From assembly GCA_025362555.1 (NCBI GenBank), contig JANYFP010000380.1, positions 1-46,946 on the forward strand: 46,946 nt of DNA. Direction: 5' to 3'. Both the position numbers and the translations under genes were made by a program. The notes below the pieces were generated by a model. The model searched no databases and was not told the origin of the DNA. It was given only the letters and a program-made list of their open reading frames with translations. This document shows positions 33,808 to 43,132 of this stretch, in pieces. Within the stretch, counting starts at the first letter, position 1. Each line of letters begins with the position of its first letter. The DNA comes from Verrucomicrobiota bacterium. GTDB taxonomy: Bacteria; Verrucomicrobiota; Verrucomicrobiia; Opitutales; Opitutaceae.

Positions 33808-33933
33808 GTCGAAAGATACCGAAATGCGCGGCCCATTGATATGGGGTCTAAACCCCTGCGCCAATCGGCAGAAACAATTTCAATCAGGCCGAAAATCGCC
33901 GCTTCTCCGCAATGAAAATGACGTGACCCCACC

Positions 33934-34509
33934 TCACGGTCCCGTTGATTTTCCGGCCGGTTGATTCTGCCAATCCGCATTAGTTCGCTGGATCGCTTTC
34001 TTCAGAATTTTCCGGACTTCTTTTGCCTCGGCCCCATCATTACTCGTAGTCCGCTCCACCAGATCGGTGAGCCCGTCTTTTGCGTTCAACTCCCGCTCCT
34101 CCATTTGCATGAATAATGCGATCCCCTGATTTGATCCAAAAAGATTTCCGATGCGCAGCCCCCGATGGGCTTTCATCGCGAGATCGATGCGCGCCTTCGG
34201 CGTAAGAAAGACGGCGTCGGTCGTAGGCCCGGCCTGCGTCGGACGAACGGTAATTTTCGGGAGCTTCATCGTTCCCTCCGATCCTTCGTCCGGCCCGGAC
34301 GAAGATTTTGAGTCGGTATCGCTGACCGGCTTCGGTGCCACATATTTGGGGAGTTTTTCCGTGACCGCATCGAAGATCTTGGTCGAAACCAGACGAGGCG
34401 CACTGAAGGTCGCCGCTCCTTCCGCGATGTCACCCGCGAAGGTTTCCACTCCCATTGAAAACATTAGGACAACCAGCGCCTTCCGCGCGAACTGACCACG
34501 AGACCCCAT
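33934..34509 (-). CDS. Secreted hypothetical protein
   Basis: A 191-residue protein from ATG 34509 with a signal peptide (RKALVVLMFSMGVETFAGD). A low-complexity Ser/Asp/Glu region (~65-80, SDTDSKSSSGPDEGSEG) follows, then a helical charged C-terminus (MQMEERELNAKDGLTDL, EAKEVRKILKKAI). The frame continues upstream to 34707 but there reads as basic low-quality sequence. No family is recognised. It lies 230 bases downstream of the haem lipoprotein gene on the same strand. Confidence 0.6.
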   Translation of the reverse strand: MGSRGQFARKALVVLMFSMGVETFAGDIAEGAATFSAPRLVSTKIFDAVTEKLPKYVAPKPVSDTDSKSSSGPDEGSEGTMKLPKITVRPTQAGPTTDAVFLTPKARIDLAMKAHRGLRIGNLFGSNQGIALFMQMEERELNAKDGLTDLVERTTSNDGAEAKEVRKILKKAIQRTNADWQNQPAGKSTGP

Positions 34510-34739
34510 CGGACAAAAACGAGCAGTGCTTACCTTCGGCACCCACGCGTAGCCGCGACGGCCGCGCGCAGCCGCAAAGGGATTTTTTACCGGGAGCCCG
34601 AGCCGGTTATTCTTCGAAAGCGCTTTCCCCATGCGTTTAAACCGGACCGCTAGATCCGGCCTCGGTTCCGCAACTTCTCGCGCGTAATCCCCCTCCTTCG
34701 TCGACAACGAGCAACGGAGAGGATCACGCGATCCGGCGC

Positions 34740-37448
34740 TCAGTTTTCTTCTCCAAAAAAGTCGAGATTATGAATGGCCCACTTTTGCCAACCGTCTTTC
34801 TCGGTGATGGTAATACGGACAAACTTCGCCCAGACTTCACCCGTCAGATGAATCTGCGTCGTGGTTTCGCCGTGACCAGCAGCCACCGGAGCGCCCCAAT
34901 TTTGCCCGTCATCCGAGACCCGCACCTCATAGCTGAGTGGATAGGATTCCGCGGTGCCGGCGGAATCCATCACGATGGTTCTAATCGCACTACGCTGCGG
35001 TAGCTCAACCTGAAACCACAGTCCGGGATAGGGCGTGCTGCCCGTCAAATAACAGGTCTCCGCGCGATCATCAACCGCAAGCGCCGCCGTCTCGGGTGCG
35101 TGGCTGGCGGAAAGCTTCCACGCACTGCGATGCTCAAACCGCTTCGCCGGTATTTTCAGTTCAGGGTGCAACGCCTCCAGCTCCGCCATTGTCCAGAATC
35201 GCTTCCGATCCTGGAAACGTTCGCGCGATTGCGCGACATCCGACGCACGCACTTCGTCACTGCGATTGCCAAAACTATTGCGAATATAAGTCAGCACATT
35301 CGCGAGCTGCTCATCCGAATAACTCGCCATCGATATCATGGGCGCACCGTAATCCGTGTCGTTCACCATTCCCTCCAGGCCATGCAGCACGATTTCAATC
35401 ACCACTTCTTTTCCGCCTAAGATTTGCTCCGCGTGACTCAGCGGGGGCGCCAGGGTTTTCCCCAGACCATTCGGCGTGCCTTTGCCGTCGGCGCCGTGAC
35501 AGGCGAAACAAAGTGAATTATAGAATGGGCGCCCTGCCCGATATGATTTCAAACCCACGGGACCCAACAGCGCCGGCAAAAAGGGATCCTCCGGCTGATC
35601 CTCTTTCCACAATTGTTCGTTGATCGCGTACACCCCCGTCGAGGCAGATGCGGCCGCCGTGGTCTTCGCCAGTTCGCGCGCCTCTGGCACCTCACCGCGT
35701 TTCAGCGACAGCATCGCCTGAATTACCACGCCCGGATCATTGTCCTGTAATTGCGCTTTGAGCTCCACCAAAAGCGGCTCGTCCCCTCGCTTCATTTCCT
35801 TGAGCAGAGGCTCGGACAAACGGATGCCGGCTTTCTTAACCTCATTGTCAAGATCGTGGAGCGCGGCAGTCACGAGCGGCTCCGTCATTTCCCCCAGACC
35901 TTCCAGCGTCCAAAGCGCGTGTAGCCGGGCTTTCGGATCTGGCGACGTTGCGGCCAGGGCGGTCAGCGCCGGCACCACGGACTTGTCGCCTTTGAGGATG
36001 AGTAATTTTTGGGCGGTGTCGCGCCACCACCCATTCGGATGCGAGAGGTGCTGCACCCATTGCGCAGGAGTTTCATCCAACATTCTTGGCTGAGGACCAG
36101 GCTTGAAATCGTCGTGCACCAGTCGATAAATCCGCCCCCGGCCGATTTCCTTGGCCAGATCGAGTTTCTCAATTTGCTCTCTCAAGTAGGACCCTTCGCG
36201 GGTCCACTGCCCCTCCTGGATGATCCCGCGATACATATCCACAATATACAGGGTGCCGTCCGGCGCGGTGACCATATTCACCGGACGAAAAAGCGGATCC
36301 TTCGTGCGCAGAAATTCCGATTGATCGTACGCGTTTGCCAGGTGAGTGATGCCGTCATTGACGGTGATTTTTGTCCGCCGAATCAAACGGCCGACCGGTT
36401 CGGCGAAAAGCAGGTCGCCTCTCAAATCCACCGGCAAACGGTCACCCCGAAAGATATCCTGCCCGCACGTTGAGGTAAAATGATTCAAGGTGCCGTTCTC
36501 GCGGAGCTGAAATTTTCCGCCCTGAATGTCCGGACTGCTTAACAGCGGCCACACCTCCTTGTAGTCGCCAGACCTTTCTCCGGGAATCGAAAATTTTCCA
36601 TACAGAATGTGCTGCTGAAAATGCACCGGACCGATCTCCTGGCCCGCATTCACGAACCAGACCTTGCCGAAATCATCCTGCGTCAGACCCCATTGCCCTT
36701 GGTTCTCCGGAATTTCTTCCTTCACCACTTTTCCGTCTGTGAAACGCAGCCGGTACGGATCGTAGGTGGAATAAAGTCCATTGTCCAAAGCCCAGAGCAA
36801 ACCGTTCGGCTGATGCTCAAGATTTCCACCCTGCACGCCACCCGCAAACCACAAAGTTTTTTCATCGGCGACGCCGTCGCCATTGGTATCACGGTAGCAG
36901 TAAAGATCGTTCGAGTTGGTTTCACCAATGATCACGCGATCATCAAGCGTGAGCAGCGTGCGGGGCAGCAGTAGATGATCCGCAAAAATCGTATGCCGAT
37001 CCATGATCCCATCGCCATCCGTGTCCTCGTGCATCGAAACCCGGCTCGTGCGTTCCATCTCATTTTTTCCATCGATATTTTGCATGTAGGTTCGCATCTC
37101 CGCGACATACATCCGGCCGTTGCCGTCAAAGGCGACCATCACCGGCTCCGCAATATCCGGCTCCGATAGGACCAATTCCAAGCGATATCCCGGCGGAAGG
37201 GTGAAGTTCTTTATCGCCTCAATTGCGGCGATACTGATCGACGTCACCGGCTTCACCACTGGAACGACGGTTGCGACCGGAGCCGGGGTCGCTACCACCG
37301 TCGTTGGACCAGCCATCGGAACGGTCGCATTCGCCGTCGGCCCTGGCGCAGCAGTCTCATGCGGAATTTTATTCGGCGCCACGCAGGCAGCCATGCAAAG
37401 AATTACCGAGAAAGAAAGCAGAACGCTAAACCGTGTCGTGAGTTTCAA
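34740..37448 (-). CDS. PVC-type haem-binding CxxCH lipoprotein with propeller dehydrogenase domain
   Basis: A 902-residue exported protein. A lipobox-like ILCMAAC (Cys22) ends the signal peptide, then a Pro/Thr/Val-rich linker leads into a six-bladed propeller of the membrane-bound dehydrogenase / sorbosone-dehydrogenase type (LPPGYRLELVLSEPDIAEP, VAFDGNGRMYVAEMRTY, EDTDGDGIMDRHTIF). Helical HEAT-like repeats follow (~470-600). A cytochrome c domain has the haem motif CFACH (Cys647, Cys650, His651) with a likely Met ligand in GAPMISM. The C-terminus (~770-902) is a discoidin-like binding domain. Such proteins are greatly expanded in Planctomycetes and Verrucomicrobia and probably oxidise sugars or alcohols outside the inner membrane. 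Confidence 0.92.
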   Translation of the reverse strand: MKLTTRFSVLLSFSVILCMAACVAPNKIPHETAAPGPTANATVPMAGPTTVVATPAPVATVVPVVKPVTSISIAAIEAIKNFTLPPGYRLELVLSEPDIAEPVMVAFDGNGRMYVAEMRTYMQNIDGKNEMERTSRVSMHEDTDGDGIMDRHTIFADHLLLPRTLLTLDDRVIIGETNSNDLYCYRDTNGDGVADEKTLWFAGGVQGGNLEHQPNGLLWALDNGLYSTYDPYRLRFTDGKVVKEEIPENQGQWGLTQDDFGKVWFVNAGQEIGPVHFQQHILYGKFSIPGERSGDYKEVWPLLSSPDIQGGKFQLRENGTLNHFTSTCGQDIFRGDRLPVDLRGDLLFAEPVGRLIRRTKITVNDGITHLANAYDQSEFLRTKDPLFRPVNMVTAPDGTLYIVDMYRGIIQEGQWTREGSYLREQIEKLDLAKEIGRGRIYRLVHDDFKPGPQPRMLDETPAQWVQHLSHPNGWWRDTAQKLLILKGDKSVVPALTALAATSPDPKARLHALWTLEGLGEMTEPLVTAALHDLDNEVKKAGIRLSEPLLKEMKRGDEPLLVELKAQLQDNDPGVVIQAMLSLKRGEVPEARELAKTTAAASASTGVYAINEQLWKEDQPEDPFLPALLGPVGLKSYRAGRPFYNSLCFACHGADGKGTPNGLGKTLAPPLSHAEQILGGKEVVIEIVLHGLEGMVNDTDYGAPMISMASYSDEQLANVLTYIRNSFGNRSDEVRASDVAQSRERFQDRKRFWTMAELEALHPELKIPAKRFEHRSAWKLSASHAPETAALAVDDRAETCYLTGSTPYPGLWFQVELPQRSAIRTIVMDSAGTAESYPLSYEVRVSDDGQNWGAPVAAGHGETTTQIHLTGEVWAKFVRITITEKDGWQKWAIHNLDFFGEEN

Positions 37449-37526
37449 GGTGATGAGAAGAAGGATGGTTCCACCGCTAAGTTCATTTGTTTCAAATCAC
37501 GCGAATCAAGAAAACCAGTAACGTGT

Positions 37527-38477
37527 TCAGGCTTTCTGCTGACGAAATGTTTTCCAATTAGTGAAGCAGCGCTGGGCGGTTTCAAATTCCGAGAAGCGAC
37601 TGCCTTCCTGTTCCATCAAATAATGATCCACGCCACCGGTTGACTCCACCGCAGCGATAATTTCTCCCCACGGCGAGATGCCTTCGCCAAATAAAACGCG
37701 ATAGCCTTTTTCGTCCGACGCTTTGCCCGGAGCCCAGTCTTTGAGGTGGACGCTCCTGATTCGGCCGGGATTCGCTTTGATCCACGCAATCGGATCTGCA
37801 CCCGCTTCCATGCAAGTGCCGACGTCGAACTGCAGCACAAACTCCCGGGGCGTGTGGCCCGCGATGACGTCGATGATGCGTTGCCCGCCATCCAACGAAA
37901 CCCACTCCACCTGATGATTATGAAAACCCGCCGCCAGCCCGTGTGGTTTGAGTTGATCAACCGCCGCACTGAGTCGGCCGCAAAGATTTTTCCACGCCTC
38001 CACCCCTTCCGTTCCCTTGGGCGCCATGGAAAGAATAAGCTGTCGGGCGCCGATAATCTGATTCAGTTCGATCGCCTTGGCCATGCCCTCTCCGGGCGTG
38101 AATGATTCGATGTGATTGTGAGTCGAATGGCATCGCAGACCAAGGTCATCCATCAGGCTTCGCACGTCCTTGGCGTACGGCGGTGTCCAATCGTAATAGG
38201 GCGCGTAGAATTCAACTGAATCGTAACCGATTCGCGCCACTTCCCGGAGCGTGCCCGGCAGATCTCGCGCGAGCTCAGTCCGCACTGAGTAGAGCTCAAG
38301 CCCGAGGGGAATCTTCTTCGTTTCTTTCGCGGCGGATACTGGCAAAGCGCTGGGGGTTGCCGCAGCATACGCCCGGTTGCCGATGAACTGGGCCAGGAGG
38401 ACGGCGGGCAACATTCCGGAGAGTGCGAGAAACCGGCGACGCGAGAATGCTTCGTTATCAGCAATGGGGTGGGGCAT
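37527..38477 (-). CDS. Sugar phosphate isomerase/epimerase family TIM-barrel protein, Tat-exported
   Basis: A 316-residue protein with a twin-arginine signal (SRRRFLALSG, then hydrophobic and AYAAATP). The xylose-isomerase-like TIM barrel follows: LGLELYSVRTELARD, GYDSVEFYAPYYDW, CHSTHNHIE, AAGFHNHQVEW, LQFDVGTCMEAGADP and IRSVHLKDWAP. The His, Asp and Glu metal ligands usual for the family are visible in these strands. Exported members occur beside DUF1080 and ThuA genes in PVC bacteria and probably act on oxidised sugars. ATG at 38477 is chosen 12 codons inside the open frame. It lies upstream of the haem lipoprotein on the same strand. Confidence 0.9.
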   Translation of the reverse strand: MPHPIADNEAFSRRRFLALSGMLPAVLLAQFIGNRAYAAATPSALPVSAAKETKKIPLGLELYSVRTELARDLPGTLREVARIGYDSVEFYAPYYDWTPPYAKDVRSLMDDLGLRCHSTHNHIESFTPGEGMAKAIELNQIIGARQLILSMAPKGTEGVEAWKNLCGRLSAAVDQLKPHGLAAGFHNHQVEWVSLDGGQRIIDVIAGHTPREFVLQFDVGTCMEAGADPIAWIKANPGRIRSVHLKDWAPGKASDEKGYRVLFGEGISPWGEIIAAVESTGGVDHYLMEQEGSRFSEFETAQRCFTNWKTFRQQKA

Positions 38478-38580
38478 AAAATTGAAACTAAACGATCGCC
38501 ATTTCACTGGCAAGGCGCAGTGGAAATTTAATCAGCAAAAAAATACCGCCCAGAGCCGGGCACCCCACGCGCCCCGCACT

Positions 38581-39570
38581 CTACGATTTTCCCGGAAGTG
38601 GATTTGCCACTTTTTCTTTGGGTGGAAGCCTCAACTTCCGATAGACCTTACGGAAATAGGAACTCTCAAAAAATGTGCTGGTGTCGACCTTGTCAGCCCA
38701 AAGAGGCCGGACCATATTCATGCCCTCGCCATCGCCGTTCCATGCCCAAGCGAGCAACGTCCAACCCTTCGATCGCGCGTGATCCACGAGCGACGACCAA
38801 TCCGCGCCACCTTTCCGAGCGCCGCCATATTCACCGACTAAAATCGGTCGCCCGCAATCGGTGAGGACATCGAGATCCTGTTTTTTCATCCAGTGATTCG
38901 GTCCCTGCTGAACCCACGCACCGCCGTAAATGTGGACAGAGTAGACCAAATTTTTATCCGCCAGCAGAGGCGAGGCATCACGCGCGACATACGTCTCCTG
39001 TCCCCAACCCGGCACATCCACGACAATCGGACCGTCGTACACGCCGCGCACCAGCGCCAACGCCTCGTTGTAGGCGGTGGAAAAAGTCACGGCGGTTTGA
39101 TGATGACTCCCCCACTCGTTCATCAAATTGATCACGAACGGCCCCTCCTCACGCAGGGTCGCATAATTAGCCTGCCACCAACGCGCCGCCTTCAGCAACT
39201 CCTGCACATCATCGGACCCATTGGCCGGAAAAAAATGATACGTCGCGATCACCGCGTAGCCGTGCTCATGCGCTTCGCGCAACCAGCGTTTCACCGTGAC
39301 CAGCGGGACACTCGGCTCGATCTCAATCCGCACCGTTTTAATCGCACCGTATTTCGCCATCAACTCCCAACCAAAATTCACCTCGCCGGCATTAAAGTAT
39401 GAAGGCTGCAGATTCACGCCATCGGCCCAATCCAAAGTTGCCCCGGTCAAGGAAGAACCAATCACCAACCCCGCCGCCAATCCGAAAATACGCAAAAAAA
39501 CCTGCCCTGATTTTAACCGGACAAACCGGGCAGCAGCGCATGAAAATCGGCAACGAAAAATGGCGGACAT
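38581..39570 (-). CDS. Glycoside hydrolase family 5-like cellulase
   Basis: A 329-residue exported (beta/alpha)8 hydrolase. A hydrophobic signal or anchor lies at ~25-43 (FLRIFGLAAGLVIGSSLTGA). GH5 landmarks: acid/base Glu152 in VINLMNEWGSH (the Asn-Glu pair), VYSVHIYGG with the conserved His-Tyr, nucleophile Glu247 in ILVGEYGG and the late WTLLAWAWNGD Trp. Clan GH-A folds vary in substrate, so cellulase or mannanase cannot be told apart. ATG at 39570 is used in place of the opening at 39624. Confidence 0.88.
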   Translation of the reverse strand: MSAIFRCRFSCAAARFVRLKSGQVFLRIFGLAAGLVIGSSLTGATLDWADGVNLQPSYFNAGEVNFGWELMAKYGAIKTVRIEIEPSVPLVTVKRWLREAHEHGYAVIATYHFFPANGSDDVQELLKAARWWQANYATLREEGPFVINLMNEWGSHHQTAVTFSTAYNEALALVRGVYDGPIVVDVPGWGQETYVARDASPLLADKNLVYSVHIYGGAWVQQGPNHWMKKQDLDVLTDCGRPILVGEYGGARKGGADWSSLVDHARSKGWTLLAWAWNGDGEGMNMVRPLWADKVDTSTFFESSYFRKVYRKLRLPPKEKVANPLPGKS

Positions 39571-39837
39571 ACAAAAATGAAATGGGGCGAAACCGAGGGA
39601 GGCGCTGGATGAATCGACTGTCAATATCGTGTGTCCACGTCGATTTTCGGACGAATTTGAGACGCATCAAGGCCGTCCGCCTGAGTGCGTTGCCAATGCT
39701 CCGCGCCTCGCGTCAGCAAGCCCAACCGGCACCCATAAAACCGTGATCTGGAACGCTATCGTGAAATCTTAATTCTTCCACGAAACCAACCGCCGGCTGC
39801 CACGTTTAAGAGAGTGTACCGTCAACTCATCCTCACC

Positions 39838-40371
39838 ATGATCAACAAAACTTCCTTCCGCTTTCTCCCAACCGCCGCCGTCGCCCTGCTCGCCCTGAGC
39901 TCGCTCACGCCCCTCCGGGCCAGCGCGCATCCAGCGGCGAAACACCCGCGCAACGGCACCACCGTTCGCGAGGTTACCCGCTCACCCGGCCAAGTCGATG
40001 TGTCCAGCACCCACACCAGCCCCACCGGCAAAATCAGCACCAAGGAGTCTTCCCGCACCGTCGACCCGACGACCCACGACGTTTCCGCCTCATCGACCAC
40101 GACGCTGGCCAACGGCAAGACTGCCAGCAGTACATTGACCAGTGAAAAAACCGACACCGGCCGCACCACCGAGGCGGAAAGAACCGGCTTCAACGGGAAA
40201 ACATCGACCTACGACTCCACCAAAACCAACACGGAAAACGGCTTCACCCGCGAAGCCACCAAGACCGGACCAAACGGCGGCACGACCGAGAAAGACATCG
40301 TAGTAACCAAACAAGACGGCACCACCTCTCGCACGGTCACCACGACGACCACGCCTCCCCCGAAACCCTGA
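39838..40371 (+). CDS. Secreted Thr/Ser-rich low-complexity protein
   Basis: A 177-residue protein. A signal peptide (FLPTAAVALLALSSLTPLRASAHP) is followed by repetitive Thr-, Ser- and Lys-rich sequence with a loose repeat around TxxGKxST (SPTGKISTKES, LANGKTASSTL, GFNGKTSTYDS), ending TTTTTPPPKP. No catalytic domain is visible. It is probably an extracellular or outer-surface protein. The start at ATG 39838 is chosen over 39814. Confidence 0.7.
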   Translation: MINKTSFRFLPTAAVALLALSSLTPLRASAHPAAKHPRNGTTVREVTRSPGQVDVSSTHTSPTGKISTKESSRTVDPTTHDVSASSTTTLANGKTASSTLTSEKTDTGRTTEAERTGFNGKTSTYDSTKTNTENGFTREATKTGPNGGTTEKDIVVTKQDGTTSRTVTTTTTPPPKP

Positions 40372-40543
40372 GGTCCACTCAATCCACCCCGCCTCATTCT
40401 GCCTGCGCTCCGATGTTCCGCCCCTCAATGCGCCCTCGCGTTAAATCCCGAAAGGCGCAGCTTGACCGCACGAACCATCGCTCCGCTTGAAAGTTGAACC
40501 CGCACATGCACCGGCTGGCTCACAAAAATCGGCCGACTCCCCG

Positions 40544-41119
40544 ATGGTCGCCCCCGCGTCGCTCGATCTCGATGCCGACTGCGCTGCGCGCGCCAAACAG
40601 GGCGACCGCGCCGCGACGGAAATCCTCGTCGAGCGACATCAAGCCGCCGTGGCGCGTTTGCTCTGGCGCTTTGTTCGCTCCCAGGCCGACCTCGATGATC
40701 TCGTCCAAGACACCTTTCTCCGCATGGTGCGCGGCCTGCCAAATTGGCGTGGGGACCAACCCTTCATTCATTGGCTGCTCCGCATTGCCACCAATACCGG
40801 TCGCGATTACTTCCGCCGACAATCCGTGCGCAGCCGCTGGATGGTCGAACCCACCGCATCGCCAACCGACCCCCCTCAACCCGAAGCCATCGACCCAGCA
40901 GGCGATCCCGCTGCGCGCGCCGCCGCCGGCGAAGTCAAATCACTGCTCGCCCAACTCTCACCGGATGAACGCACGCTGCTCACGCTCCATCACCTTGAAG
41001 GTTGGGGCCTCGCGCAGATCGCCGCGCAATTCGGTTGGACGCTCACCGCGACCAAACTTCGCGCGTGGCGCGCACGCCGACGATTACGAGCCCTCCTTCA
41101 AGCCAAAGACTACTCATGA
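40544..41119 (+). CDS. ECF-family RNA polymerase sigma factor
   Basis: A 191-residue sigma factor: region 2 (ALVERHQAAVARLLWRFV-like start, DLDDLVQDTFLRMVRGL, and WLLRIATNTGRDYFRR) and region 4 (LSPDERTLLTLHHLEGWGLAQIAAQFGWT with the HTH). An acidic/proline linker joins them. It is the first of three genes overlapping by four bases each (ATGA), the classic layout of a sigma factor with its membrane-bound regulators. ATG at 40544 is chosen; the frame extends to a TTG at 40487. Confidence 0.92.
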   Translation: MVAPASLDLDADCAARAKQGDRAATEILVERHQAAVARLLWRFVRSQADLDDLVQDTFLRMVRGLPNWRGDQPFIHWLLRIATNTGRDYFRRQSVRSRWMVEPTASPTDPPQPEAIDPAGDPAARAAAGEVKSLLAQLSPDERTLLTLHHLEGWGLAQIAAQFGWTLTATKLRAWRARRRLRALLQAKDYS

Positions 41120-41418
41120 AAACGCCTCCCGATAATTCCGACCCCCAGTGGGAAAACTTGCTCCAGCAAGCCAAAGCCGACCTCGCTCCACCGGTCGATT
41201 TGCCCGCTCTCTTGCGCGCCGTGCGTCAAGCGCCAGTCGCAAGACGCGAAAGTTGGGGCGAAGAATTCTCCGCCCTCTTTTCATCGGGCCGAATCATTCC
41301 CGCCTGCTTCGCCGGTGCCGCCGCCTTTGCCCTGATTGCTACGTGGCAGGCTTGGGATGCCTGGCAGGCGTTGCCCTGGGTGCAATTGCTCGATGGTTCA
41401 CTCGGAGGTGCATCATGA
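41116..41418 (+). CDS. Small membrane protein, probable anti-sigma-like partner
   Basis: A 100-residue protein translationally coupled to the sigma factor (ATGA overlap at 41116-41119). It has a polar N-terminal half (DPQWENLLQQAKAD, LPALLRAVRQAPV) and one membrane helix (~60-77, IPACFAGAAAFALIATW). Sigma-binding N-terminus plus one helix is the usual anti-sigma layout, but no zinc-binding HxxxCxxC motif is seen, so the role rests on context. Confidence 0.7.
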   Translation: MKTPPDNSDPQWENLLQQAKADLAPPVDLPALLRAVRQAPVARRESWGEEFSALFSSGRIIPACFAGAAAFALIATWQAWDAWQALPWVQLLDGSLGGAS

Positions 41419-41840
41419 ACGATCCCCGCTGGCGCGGCTGGATTATCGCCGTCGCAATTTTTATTCTCGGCGTCGGCGCCGGCGGCGCGGGCATGGCCTG
41501 GGCCGGCATCCGCGTTTTTCGTCACGTGCTCCAAAACCCGGCCAACTCCCGCGGCTTGGCTGATCGGGCGGCGGAGCGCATCGGTACAGACCTGACCCAA
41601 AAACTTCAGCTGACGCCCGACGAATCGGCCCAGGTGCACGCGATTCTCGCCCAGTCGGCCGTCGCTTTAAAAAACATCCGGACGCAGGCGTCCACCCAGG
41701 CAACCGCCGAATTACGCGCCGCCGTTCAACGCATCGCGGAAACCTTGCCTCGCGAAAAACGCGCCGAGCTCTATCGCGTGATCGCCCAACGCTACAAACG
41801 GCTCGGACTCGCCGTGCCGCCGCCGGATCAGACTCCGTAA
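41415..41840 (+). CDS. Periplasmic Spy/CpxP-like (heavy-metal sensor-type) protein
   Basis: A 141-residue protein overlapping the preceding gene by four bases. One N-terminal membrane helix (WIIAVAIFILGVGAGGAGMAW) is followed by a helical periplasmic domain with LTQKLQLTPDESAQVHAIL and LPREKRAELYRVI, the pattern of Spy/CpxP-type LTxxQ proteins (periplasmic heavy-metal sensors). It probably senses envelope stress and controls the sigma factor through the membrane partner between them. Confidence 0.78.
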   Translation: MNDPRWRGWIIAVAIFILGVGAGGAGMAWAGIRVFRHVLQNPANSRGLADRAAERIGTDLTQKLQLTPDESAQVHAILAQSAVALKNIRTQASTQATAELRAAVQRIAETLPREKRAELYRVIAQRYKRLGLAVPPPDQTP

Positions 41841-41855
41841 GGCGGAAAAACCCGA

Positions 41856-42740
41856 TTAGGATTTCTTCACCGGCTCCGGTGGCGGAGTAAAATCCAGCGG
41901 CATACTGGCCACGGCCTCAATGGCGTGCCCATCCTTCACGCGGGGCAGAAATCGCCACAACCTCACAGCGGTAAGCGCCGCTTCCCCAAAGGCCGGATCC
42001 GTCGCACTCATCACGGCCGGATCATAGACCCGGCCATTGGCCCCGATCCGGATCGAAACCACGACCTTGCCGCTGGTTTTCGATTTCCATAAAGCCGCCG
42101 GATAGTCCGGGGCGGGGCCAAAAAACAGTTTGGGCGCAGCATCCTTGACCGCCGCGATCCGCTTCTCCGTCATGCGATCCACCACTGCTTCACGGTACAT
42201 GGGATCGATGTTGCTATTCAAAACCTCCGAGCCGTTGGAAAAGAGATGAATCAAATAGTGCCCTGCACCCATGGCTGACTGCATCGGCACCCGCAGCGAC
42301 AAATATTTTATTTCACGCGACTTGAGTTGCCCCACCTCCGTCATGAAAATCACTTTCCCGGCTGATTCCGTATCCAACTCAAGCACGATGAAAACATTTT
42401 CGAGACTGTAGGGCGTTTCCAATTTCGCCTTCATCTTAAATTCGTGATTAATCGCGGCCCCACCCATTTCCACATAAGTGGAGCCGACATCGATATCCCG
42501 CACGGAAATAAAAACGGGCAGATATTCTTCGACTTTATAGAGCGCAAACCGCCGCCCCTCGGCGGGAACTTGCTTCCCATCCACCTCCACAAAAGGCTGC
42601 GTGTCGCGAGCGCGGATCACGGGGAGGAGTTTCCCTTTGTACTCAGTCAGGAGCAAACTTTGCGCCACGAGCGAAACCGCCGAAAGTGCAAGCAAGGCCG
42701 ATAGCTGTATCGCAACACGAAACACCGGAGGCAGGTTCAT
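41856..42740 (-). CDS. Secreted protein with TonB C-terminal domain
   Basis: A 294-residue protein with a hydrophobic N-terminal signal (VAIQLSALLALSAVSLVAQ). A ~190-residue beta-rich middle part of unknown family follows. The last ~90 residues are a TonB-C domain (DYPAALWKSKTSGKVVVSIR, GANGRVYDPAVM, EAALTAVRLWRFLPRVKDG). There is no long Pro-Lys spacer and no ExbB/ExbD gene nearby, so it is more likely a TonB-C-domain envelope protein than a classical energy transducer. It is convergent with the Spy-like gene, 15 bases apart. ATG at 42740 replaces the open frame start at 42959. Confidence 0.82.
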   Translation of the reverse strand: MNLPPVFRVAIQLSALLALSAVSLVAQSLLLTEYKGKLLPVIRARDTQPFVEVDGKQVPAEGRRFALYKVEEYLPVFISVRDIDVGSTYVEMGGAAINHEFKMKAKLETPYSLENVFIVLELDTESAGKVIFMTEVGQLKSREIKYLSLRVPMQSAMGAGHYLIHLFSNGSEVLNSNIDPMYREAVVDRMTEKRIAAVKDAAPKLFFGPAPDYPAALWKSKTSGKVVVSIRIGANGRVYDPAVMSATDPAFGEAALTAVRLWRFLPRVKDGHAIEAVASMPLDFTPPPEPVKKS

Positions 42741-42927
42741 CCACACACGCTTAAAGAACCAATCGCTTGACTCAAGCTTCCTCGGCCGCCGATTGAAATC
42801 CCTCGCGCCAATTGACGCCGCCAACCGCACCGACCGTTTCACGCAGGGTAAAACACCTACAAAGTTGGCTTGCTGCTCGGGAGTTTCGCGACGGGGTTTC
42901 CCGGTGTGATACGGTTTGAGCCTGATA

Positions 42928-43122
42928 TCACTCCACCGACGAACCCGTGTCCGCCCCACTTAGTTCGTCGCAAAGTTCGCGGAGCCTCGCGGCCGTCGCC
43001 ATAGCCACATCCGAGGCCTCGGGGCGTTGGCGTCGATCAAAGTCGACGGCGAGATCAATCAACTCATTCCGCAATGCGTCGAGTTTAATGCTGACCAAGT
43101 TTGCGACGGAATTATTCATCAA
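42928..43122 (-). CDS. Small hypothetical protein
   Basis: A 64-residue soluble helical protein (MMNNSVANLVSIKLDALRNE, then DVAMATAARLRELCDEL). It starts 10 bases after the DoxX stop on the same strand, so the two are likely co-transcribed. The regular charged-helix pattern supports coding. No family is recognised. Confidence 0.55.
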   Translation of the reverse strand: MMNNSVANLVSIKLDALRNELIDLAVDFDRRQRPEASDVAMATAARLRELCDELSGADTGSSVE

Positions 43123-43132
43123 AGCATTCCAC

